Shown piece after piece: positions 1 to 5,218 of a DNA stretch of 5,950 nucleotides; within the stretch, counting starts at the first letter, position 1; every line of letters starts with the position of its first letter. Source of the DNA: Chryseobacterium gleum (GTDB lineage: Bacteria; Bacteroidota; Bacteroidia; Flavobacteriales_D; Crocinitomicaceae); the NCBI GenBank assembly GCA_945877045.1, contig CAMCQW010000131.1:1-5950 (forward strand), written 5' to 3'. The position numbers were made by a program, and so were the translations under genes. Below the pieces are notes generated by a model. The model did no database searches. It saw nothing but the letters and a program-made list of their open reading frames with translations, and was not told the origin of the DNA.

Positions 1-1
1 T

Positions 2-973
2 AAAAACGATGAAGAGGTTGATTCATTAAATCTCATCTTCAAGAATGAAATGCTAAGCTTCTTAAAATTAGAAGGTGCATTTACTTATCCTATAACGAAA
101 TTGAAAACAATTGCACTTTTAGACAGCCCAGACAAATTGGTACGAATTGTAAACTGGAATTTAGAATACTCCGACATGTCCTACTCCTATTGCGCTTATG
201 TTATGAAATGGGATGAGGATAAAGAAGAGCTAAAAATCATCGAACTCATTGATAAATTAGATCCTTATACGGTAAAACCCGAAGGTGTCATCGATGCTAA
301 AAATTGGTACGGTGCCCTTTATTACAAAATATTGCCAATTGAGTACAATGGTAAAACCGAATACACCCTTTTAGGTTGGGATGGTGGTACATCGGAAAGT
401 AATTTTAAAATAATCGATGTGTTAACCTTTGTCGGTAATACTGCAAAGCTTGGTAGTCCATTATTTAAACAAAAAAATTCCTTTTCAAAACGAGTTGTAT
501 TTGAATACGCTGACAAATCGACTATGTCCTTAAAATTCGACGAACCATTAAATAGAATTGTTTACGACCACCTCTCCCCAGAAGTGCCTTCTTTAAAAGG
601 TGTTTATTCGTATTATGTACCTGATTTTTCCTACGACGCCTTCGTTTGGGAAGAGGATAGCTGGTTATTGAAAGAAGATGTTATTGCTATAAATAAGCCA
701 GGAGAAGATAAGAAAACAACGGTATTTGTTCTGGATGAAAAAACAGGCGAACTCAAAGAGAAAAAACTTCAAAATGATTGGGTAAATCCTGCAGACCCTA
801 ACAAAAAGAATGATATCGGCCATGTTGCTAGAACCCCTGAAAGTGAAGCAATAAACTTGGAAGAAAATAATGATGAACCGAAAATTAAAAGAAATAGACG
901 AGATCGAAGAAATCCAAATGGCTTGTCCGTTACAACCGGTAAATACAAACCAAAAAAACGACACAAACGTTAA
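2..973 (+). CDS. Conserved Bacteroidota-type protein of unknown function, 5' end cut off by the window edge
   Basis: The reading frame is open from base 2 to the TAA at 971-973, giving 323 visible residues. The first ATG at position 50 is internal (visible residue 17): the 16 codons before it are uninterrupted and no leader-like sequence precedes it, so the true start lies upstream. I recognise no enzyme family or catalytic motif. The body is rich in aromatic and charged residues, with segments such as WYGALYYKI (about 102-110) and LLGWDGG (123-129), and looks mostly beta-stranded. The sequence then becomes charged and low in complexity, and the last 30 residues (294-323) are strongly basic (RNRRDRRNPNG, then KPKKRHKR). 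From memory, similar proteins in Bacteroidota are annotated as hypothetical, often with a signal peptide; that end is not visible here. The stop lies 6 bp before the next gene, so the two are probably co-transcribed. Confidence 0.8.
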   Translation, partial: KNDEEVDSLNLIFKNEMLSFLKLEGAFTYPITKLKTIALLDSPDKLVRIVNWNLEYSDMSYSYCAYVMKWDEDKEELKIIELIDKLDPYTVKPEGVIDAKNWYGALYYKILPIEYNGKTEYTLLGWDGGTSESNFKIIDVLTFVGNTAKLGSPLFKQKNSFSKRVVFEYADKSTMSLKFDEPLNRIVYDHLSPEVPSLKGVYSYYVPDFSYDAFVWEEDSWLLKEDVIAINKPGEDKKTTVFVLDEKTGELKEKKLQNDWVNPADPNKKNDIGHVARTPESEAINLEENNDEPKIKRNRRDRRNPNGLSVTTGKYKPKKRHKR

Positions 974-979
974 CTATAA

Positions 980-1807
980 ATGCAACTAGGTATATTTAAT
1001 AAACTAACAATTAACCGATTAACATTAGTTGGTGCGTTTTTAGAAGACATCCAAGGCAATGAAGTATTGCTTCCAAAAAAATACTTAACGGATGAAATGC
1101 AAGTAGACAGTGAAGTCAATGTTTTCATAATGAAAGATTCTGAAAACAGAATTGTCGCTACCACAGAAACCCCTCACCTCTTATTACATGGATATGCTTA
1201 TATGCGTATCGCTGAAATAAATCCATTTGGCGCCTTTGCCGATTGGGGATTGGATAAAGATCTTTTTATTCCATTCAGTGAGCAAATTTACAAGCTATTT
1301 ATTGATGAAAAGTACTTGTTTACCTTAAAATATGATCACGAAACTGATCGCTTATTCGGTAGTATGAAGGTTAGAAAAACCTTTGAATTTTGCGATATTG
1401 ACATGACAGGTGAAGAAGTAGATTTATTGATTTGCGAACAAACAGAATTAGGAAATAACGTGATCGTAAATAATAAATATTCAGGTCTCATCTATACACA
1501 GGATTTTAACAAACCTTTAGAAAGAGGAGATCGAACCAAAGGATATGTGACCAAAGTACGTGAGGATGGAAAATTAGACATTCGGTTTGATCCTACTACA
1601 TTTGAAAAATACGACATTGCATCGGAAGAACTACTTGAAAAGTTAAGAAAAGACAAAGTATTGTTCCTAACGGACCGTTCTAATCCCGAAGATATTAGGG
1701 AACAATTAGGCATGAGTAAAAAGACCTTTAAACAAGCCGTTGGGAAGTTATATCGTCACCGGAAAATCAATTTATTAACGGATCGAATTGAATTCATCGA
1801 AAATTAA
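980..1807 (+). CDS. cvfB: S1-domain RNA-binding protein, CvfB/YitL family
   Basis: A 275-residue protein matching the CvfB layout: consecutive S1-like OB folds followed by a C-terminal winged helix. Residues 3-62 form the first S1-like domain. Residues about 70-132 form the second, with the best signature (NPFGAFADWGLDKDLFIPFSEQ region, 81-102). Residues about 145-203 form the third, with the segment GYVTKVREDGKLDIRF (188-203). Residues about 213-275 form the winged helix (SNPEDIREQLGMSKKTFKQA, 234-253). Length and order fit the family. In Firmicutes, CvfB binds RNA and affects virulence-factor expression; the role in Bacteroidota is not established, so cytoplasmic RNA binding is a family inference. 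The ATG at 980 begins 6 bp after the preceding stop, with no Shine-Dalgarno sequence, which is normal in this phylum. Confidence 0.9.
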   Translation: MQLGIFNKLTINRLTLVGAFLEDIQGNEVLLPKKYLTDEMQVDSEVNVFIMKDSENRIVATTETPHLLLHGYAYMRIAEINPFGAFADWGLDKDLFIPFSEQIYKLFIDEKYLFTLKYDHETDRLFGSMKVRKTFEFCDIDMTGEEVDLLICEQTELGNNVIVNNKYSGLIYTQDFNKPLERGDRTKGYVTKVREDGKLDIRFDPTTFEKYDIASEELLEKLRKDKVLFLTDRSNPEDIREQLGMSKKTFKQAVGKLYRHRKINLLTDRIEFIEN

Positions 1808-1829
1808 GTAGATAAGCAATACTATTCCT

Positions 1830-1837
1830 TAAACTTG
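1830..1837 (+). promoter_or_regulatory. Weak candidate -7 promoter box before the RluA-family gene
   Basis: TAAACTTG matches five of the six fixed positions of the Bacteroidota -7 consensus TAnnTTTG. It lies in the 60-bp gap after cvfB and would start a transcript about 25 bases before the TTG start at 1868. No convincing TTG/TTTG -33 box is present 19-21 bp upstream. Near matches are common in AT-rich DNA, and read-through from cvfB is equally possible. Confidence 0.25.
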
Positions 1838-1867
1838 CTAATTATTACCTAACTGCTTTACTTTAAA

Positions 1868-3553
1868 TTGGATCCAACTATTCCCACTTGTTACAATGAA
1901 TTCAAGTCGCCATTAGAAGGTGTTCCAATGGATGAAAAATTTGTCTACCCCTTCTATTATTCCCCCACAGAACTTGGGCTTCTTGCCGCTGAAGAATTAA
2001 AAGAATTTCTAGAACAGCAAAAAGATTGGGAACATGATTTTGGAATTGATACTTCGACCAATGAGTTAGGTATAGGTAAAATGTTCGGAATTTTAGTTGT
2101 CAAAAATAAAGAAGGAAACATAGGGTATCTTTCCGCTTTTTCAGGGAAACTAGCAGGGAAAAATCACCTTCCACATTTCGTTCCTCCTGTTTTTGATATG
2201 TTGGAAGAAGATGGTTTTTTCTTAAAAGAAATTGAACAGTTAAATGAAATAAATCGAAAAATTAAGTTGCTAGAAAAGAATACTATCTATGTATCATTAA
2301 TAGAGCAACAAGCCCAACTTTTAAGTGATTCAGATAAAGCATTAACAACTATAAAAGACAACATATACATTGCGAAAGCAGCAAGAAAAACGATACGACA
2401 AAACTTATCGCAGGATGAAGACCTCGATCATGATTCCATATTAGCATCCTTACGAAAAGAAAGTATTGCAGAACAATCTTATTATAAAAAACAACGCGTT
2501 TATTGGAAATTACAGCTGGACAAATTAGAAATCGAAATTGCTCCCATGTTGAATCAAATTAATTCCTTAAAACTTGAGAGAAAAAATCAATCTTCCGAAT
2601 TACAACAGCAATTATTTGATAATTATACCTTTCTTAATAATCTAGGTCAACAAAAAAACATTGGGGAATTATTTTCCGATACCTATACCCAAAAACCACC
2701 CGCTGCAGCTGGTGAATGTGCTGCACCAAAATTGTTGCAATATGCCTACTTGCATAGCTTGCAACCCATCACAATAGCAGAATTCTGGTGGGGCCAATCT
2801 CCAAAATCTGACATTCGTGTGCATGGACAATATTATCCCGCTTGCCGTGGCAAATGTGGACCAATATTAGCTCATATGCTAGAAGGCGTTGATGTTGCCG
2901 AAAATCCAATGCTTAAAAATCCTGCTGAAGGAAAATCCATCGAAATTATTTATCAAGATGATTACCTCGTAGTCATAAATAAACCAGCTGAATTTTTAGC
3001 TGTTCCGGGTATACATATTAAAGATTCTGTTGCAGAAAGAATGAAGTTACAATTCCCTAATGCAACTGGACCTTTAGTCGTTCATCGCTTAGACATGTCA
3101 ACCTCTGGATTAATGCTAATTGCCTTGACAAGTGAAGTTTACATCGACTTGCAAAAACAATTCATTGATAGAAAAATCTATAAAGAATATGAAGCACTCT
3201 TGGAAGGAACTCTTTTACAAGATAAAGGCGAAATCCGCCTACCTCTTCGCTTAGATATAGATGATAGGCCACGCCAACTCGTTTGTTTTAAACATGGAAA
3301 ATCAGCTCACACAAATTGGGAAGTCATTGAAAGAAAAGATGGTAGAACGAGGGTGATCTTTAAGCCTATCACAGGTAGGACACATCAACTACGTGTGCAT
3401 GCCGCTCATTCCTTGGGACTTAATGCACCCATTGTAGGCGATGATCTATATGGAAAAATGGAGAGCCGATTGCATTTACATGCTGCAAGGATTATTTTTC
3501 AGCACCCTATTCTTAAAGAAATAATGGACATAAAGGTAAAAGCGAGATTTTAA
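1868..3553 (+). CDS. RluA-family RNA pseudouridine synthase with long N-terminal extension, TTG start
   Basis: This 561-residue enzyme should convert uridine to pseudouridine in rRNA or tRNA; the exact site cannot be read from the sequence. The catalytic domain occupies about 357-561: DDYLVVINKPAEFLAVPG (364-381), VVHRLDMSTSGL (404-415) with catalytic Asp409, the KIYKEYEALLEG segment (436-447) with the conserved Tyr, and GRTHQLRVH (503-511). Ahead of it lies an extension absent from short RluA proteins: a globular part (20-115, including GIGKMFGILVVKN and FSGKLAGKNH), a charged predicted coiled coil (about 120-256), and a Cys-containing module (about 277-340; GEC 282-284, PACRGKC 324-330). 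I recall this layout in other Bacteroidota and some gammaproteobacteria. The TTG at 1868 is preferred over the ATG at 1928 because residues 8-20 (CYNEFKSPLEGVP) resemble the remembered N-terminus of relatives; an in-frame stop at 1850-1852 limits further extension. Confidence 0.9.
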   Translation: MDPTIPTCYNEFKSPLEGVPMDEKFVYPFYYSPTELGLLAAEELKEFLEQQKDWEHDFGIDTSTNELGIGKMFGILVVKNKEGNIGYLSAFSGKLAGKNHLPHFVPPVFDMLEEDGFFLKEIEQLNEINRKIKLLEKNTIYVSLIEQQAQLLSDSDKALTTIKDNIYIAKAARKTIRQNLSQDEDLDHDSILASLRKESIAEQSYYKKQRVYWKLQLDKLEIEIAPMLNQINSLKLERKNQSSELQQQLFDNYTFLNNLGQQKNIGELFSDTYTQKPPAAAGECAAPKLLQYAYLHSLQPITIAEFWWGQSPKSDIRVHGQYYPACRGKCGPILAHMLEGVDVAENPMLKNPAEGKSIEIIYQDDYLVVINKPAEFLAVPGIHIKDSVAERMKLQFPNATGPLVVHRLDMSTSGLMLIALTSEVYIDLQKQFIDRKIYKEYEALLEGTLLQDKGEIRLPLRLDIDDRPRQLVCFKHGKSAHTNWEVIERKDGRTRVIFKPITGRTHQLRVHAAHSLGLNAPIVGDDLYGKMESRLHLHAARIIFQHPILKEIMDIKVKARF

Positions 3554-3590
3554 GCAGTTGAAATTTGTGTTGGTTTTCCACGTACATAGG

Positions 3591-3615
3591 CTTTTAGAAT
3601 AAAATTATTCAAAAG
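3591..3615 (+). terminator. AT-rich imperfect hairpin, possible weak terminator
   Basis: CTTTT-A-GAATA and TATTC-AAAAG can pair as a 10-bp stem with one bulged A (3596) and the loop AAAT. It lies 38 bp after the stop of the RluA-family gene, where a terminator would be expected. It has almost no GC and no T-run follows, so a classical intrinsic terminator is not well supported; it may be chance in AT-rich sequence. Confidence 0.25.
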
Positions 3616-3646
3616 ATAAATTGACTGTTCCTAATTATACCACAAG

Positions 3647-3719
3647 ACTATTTCATAACCCCCAAGGGGTTAACTATTCTTAACGCTGGATGTAATCCAG
3701 TGTAAAAACATGAAATAGT
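3647..3719. repeat. REP-like structured element: two head-plus-hairpin units closed by an inverted arm
   Basis: The outer arms ACTATTTCAT (3647-3656) and ATGAAATAGT (3710-3719) are perfect 10-bp inverted repeats. Between them lie two hairpins. The first is AACCCC-CAA-GGGGTT (3657-3671), a 6-bp stem directly adjoining the outer stem. The second is ACGCTGGAT-GTA-ATCCAGTGT (3683-3703), nine pairs including one G-T. Each hairpin is preceded by nearly the same head: ACTATTTCATAAC (3647-3659) and ACTATTCTTAAC (3673-3684), which agree at 11 of 12 aligned bases with one gap. The whole can fold as a three-way junction. Repeated heads plus hairpins plus an inverted arm resemble REP/BIME elements mobilised by RAYT transposases. 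It could instead be a terminator, since five T follow at 3724-3728, or a structured RNA. No transposase or reverse transcriptase is in view. Confidence 0.6.
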
Positions 3720-3730
3720 TCACTTTTTGG

Positions 3731-3754
3731 CATGTATTTTTAGTTAAAATCATG
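3731..3754. repeat. Imperfect inverted repeat CATG(T)ATTTT / AAAATCATG
   Basis: Left arm CATGTATTTT (3731-3740) and right arm AAAATCATG (3746-3754) pair over 9 bp with one bulged T at 3735 and a five-base loop (TAGTT). It sits between the REP-like element and the promoter of the barrel gene. The arms are AT-rich except for the CATG ends, so a protein-binding site or chance are both possible. Confidence 0.3.
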
Positions 3755-3803
3755 ACAAAAATATTTTGTGTTTCGAAATCGATCAATCAAAAAAATAAAA
3801 GTC

Positions 3804-3817
3804 AATAGTTAACTATT
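3804..3817. promoter_or_regulatory. 14-bp perfect palindrome AATAGTTAACTATT, candidate operator
   Basis: The sequence is a perfect two-fold palindrome centred at 3810/3811 and ends one base before the -7 box at 3819. A dimeric regulator bound there would cover the promoter spacer, so repression, or activation that compensates for the missing -33 box, are both conceivable. The segment GTTAACTATT (3808-3817) recurs exactly at 3669-3678 inside the REP-like element. No regulator gene is in the window, so the operator role is inference. Confidence 0.4.
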
Positions 3818-3818
3818 A

Positions 3819-3826
3819 TATTTTTG
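3819..3826 (+). promoter_or_regulatory. Bacteroidota-type -7 box TATTTTTG for the outer-membrane barrel gene
   Basis: TATTTTTG matches TAnnTTTG at all fixed positions. Transcription would begin near 3832, leaving an AT-rich leader of about 50 bases before the ATG at 3882. The expected -33 TTG 19-21 bp upstream is absent (the stretch is A-rich), which suggests a weak or factor-dependent promoter. Confidence 0.45.
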
Positions 3827-3881
3827 AATCATTTTTTTTCGTAAAATTGTTGAAGAAAATTTAATCTTTAAAATAAAATTC

Positions 3882-4562
3882 ATGAAAAAAATAATACTTG
3901 GAATTACTTGTCTCCTTTTTATATCTCAATCAAAAGCACAAAATTTAGGTTTCCAATTGGAAGGACAACTTAAAGGAATGGAAAGCTCTACCTGGTTGAT
4001 AAATAACAACATTTCAGATAAAGGGGCTGAGCAAGATTACGCACCAGGATGGGGAACCACTTTTGGTTTAGGAATAAATGGTTATTTCAAATCGGTAGGT
4101 TTAGGGGTTGAATTTTTAGGAGGAACTCACAAAGGTGCTTATAAAGGATCTTTTGGAGCAATTGACTACACATCAGTAGTGCAATTAAAGCAACTTCAAA
4201 TTCCAATACTATTGAAATTACGAGGCGAAAACGGTGGCTATTTTGAAATCGGTCCTCAATTCAATATGATTTCTTCCGCACGCTATACTTATGATGGAAT
4301 GGTAAATTCGACTTCAGATGTAAAATCAAGCTATCAAAACTATACCTCTGTGGTGATGGGATTTGGAGCGAACATCCAATTAATGAAGAGTATTCCCTTA
4401 GGATTGTTGATAGGAATGCGATTGAATTATGGTTTCGCCGATGCTAAAGGGGTCGATACTTTTGGTAATAGCTTAAGCAACAGCATCTTCTACCCTACCT
4501 ATGAAAAAACAATGGCTGTTTCAGCAGGTCTACAAATTGGATTCAGCTATAAGTTTAATTAA
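3882..4562 (+). CDS. Outer-membrane beta-barrel protein (PorT-like / porin family)
   Basis: A 226-residue protein. Residues 1-20 form a clear signal peptide: a Lys-Lys start, a hydrophobic core (IILGITCLLFI) and a SKAQ end, so cleavage is expected after Ala19 or Gln20. Cys10 lies inside the hydrophobic core and does not form a lipobox. The mature part has alternating amphipathic, glycine-rich strands ending in aromatic residues, for example TTFGLGINGYFKSVGLGVEFLGG (59-81). The most diagnostic segment is LKQLQIPILLKLRGENGGYFEIGPQFNMI (102-130), the L-IP-LLK...GPQ signature of Bacteroidota PorT-like barrels. The last strand, AVSAGLQIGFSYKFN (212-226), ends with an aromatic near the C-terminus, as barrels usually do. 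Size suits a barrel of about eight to ten strands. Ligand and role are unknown. It appears to be a single gene with its own promoter region. Confidence 0.85.
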   Translation: MKKIILGITCLLFISQSKAQNLGFQLEGQLKGMESSTWLINNNISDKGAEQDYAPGWGTTFGLGINGYFKSVGLGVEFLGGTHKGAYKGSFGAIDYTSVVQLKQLQIPILLKLRGENGGYFEIGPQFNMISSARYTYDGMVNSTSDVKSSYQNYTSVVMGFGANIQLMKSIPLGLLIGMRLNYGFADAKGVDTFGNSLSNSIFYPTYEKTMAVSAGLQIGFSYKFN

Positions 4563-4599
4563 GCGCATCTATATTTCTCGGGTATTTTAAGAATTCTAT

Positions 4600-4607
4600 T
4601 ATCTTTG
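4600..4607 (+). promoter_or_regulatory. Bacteroidota-type -7 box TATCTTTG for efp
   Basis: TATCTTTG matches every fixed position of TAnnTTTG and lies 16 bp before the efp ATG. Transcription would start around 4612-4615, giving a leader of only about 10 bases with no Shine-Dalgarno sequence. The only -33-like sequence is TTTC at 4574-4577, spaced slightly too far. The exact match and its place in a 61-bp intergenic gap make it a reasonable call. Confidence 0.5.
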
Positions 4608-4623
4608 ACTCCAAAATTAACCA

Positions 4624-5190
4624 ATGGCTACAACTGCAGAGATACGAAATGGATTGTGTATTAGACACAATGAAAAATTATTCCAGATCATTGAATTTCA
4701 ACATGTAAAACCTGGAAAAGGCCCCGCCTTTGTACGAACAAAAATGAGGCAAATTGAAAGTGGAAGGGTGATCGAAAATACCTTTTCTGCTGGACATAAA
4801 ATCGAAATTGTACGTATTGAAAATAGAGAATACCAATACTTATATCAGGAACCAGAATCATTTGTTTTCATGAACAATGAATCCTACGAGCAAGTTAACA
4901 TTCCTTTAAAAATGGTTGAAAAACCAGGGTTTTTACAAGAAGGAATGGTTGTAAATATTTTGTTTCATGCCGAAGAAGAGATGCCATTAGTGGTAGAATT
5001 ACCCATGTATATTACAGCGGAAATTACCTACACAGAACCTGGCGTAAAAGGAGATACCGCTACAAATTCAATGAAGCCAGCTACTATTTCAACGGGCGCT
5101 GAAGTGAAAGTTCCCTTATTTATCGCCAACGGTGAAATCATCAAAGTAGATACAAGAACTGGCGTGTACGTTGAACGCGTAAAATCATAA
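4624..5190 (+). CDS. efp: Translation elongation factor P (EF-P)
   Basis: A 188-residue protein of the usual EF-P length. EF-P binds ribosomes stalled on consecutive prolines, between the P and E sites, and promotes peptide-bond formation. Domain I (about 1-63, KOW-like) contains the loop HVKPGKGPAF (27-36), whose tip Lys32 corresponds to E. coli Lys34, the beta-lysylated residue. Domain II (about 65-125) and domain III (about 127-186) are OB folds; domain III carries the family signature around ATISTGAEVKVPLF (153-166) and ANGEIIKVDTRTGVYVER (168-185). The loop has Pro at both ends (PGKGP), the form reported to work without lysine modification in actinobacterial EF-P; whether that holds here is unknown. 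No epmA or epmB gene is in the window. The gene precedes gcvT by 28 bp on the same strand and may be co-transcribed with it. Confidence 0.97.
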   Translation: MATTAEIRNGLCIRHNEKLFQIIEFQHVKPGKGPAFVRTKMRQIESGRVIENTFSAGHKIEIVRIENREYQYLYQEPESFVFMNNESYEQVNIPLKMVEKPGFLQEGMVVNILFHAEEEMPLVVELPMYITAEITYTEPGVKGDTATNSMKPATISTGAEVKVPLFIANGEIIKVDTRTGVYVERVKS

Positions 5191-5218
5191 TTGAGACCAT
5201 CCCAAAACAAAACAAAAA

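Larger units (their letters stand above)
3554..3881. other. 328-bp gene-free region rich in inverted repeats
   Basis: I see no plausible coding sequence on either strand between the RluA-family gene and the outer-membrane barrel gene. The gap is very AT-rich. In order it holds an imperfect hairpin (3591-3615), a structured REP-like element (3647-3719) followed by a run of five T (3724-3728), another imperfect hairpin (3731-3754), a perfect 14-bp palindrome (3804-3817), and a -7 promoter box (3819-3826). The first half may end transcription of the upstream gene. The second half is the likely promoter and leader of the barrel gene. Confidence 0.7.

Noticed and set aside
50..52. ATG as the start of the first gene
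   Set aside because: The frame is open for 16 more codons to the window edge and there is no intergenic-looking sequence, so the gene continues upstream.
665..964. Reverse-strand open frame of 99 codons, rich in Phe and Ile
   Set aside because: It is the antisense shadow of the Lys/Arg/Glu-rich end of the first gene; its composition follows from that and it resembles no family.
1859..1866. TACTTTAA as a -7 box with TTG at 1835-1837 as its -33
   Set aside because: It lacks the final TG of the consensus and would start transcription downstream of the favoured TTG start codon.
3647..3719. CRISPR array or retron RNA
   Set aside because: Only two head-like units with unlike hairpins and no regular spacers are present, and no cas gene or reverse transcriptase lies in the window.
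3771..3783. Small overlapping palindromes TTTCGAAA and ATCGAT
   Set aside because: Six to eight bp palindromes are expected by chance and show no relation to a start or a repeat.
3842..3849. TAAAATTG as a second promoter box for the barrel gene
   Set aside because: It matches only five of six fixed positions, has no -33 box at the right distance, and an exact match exists at 3819-3826.
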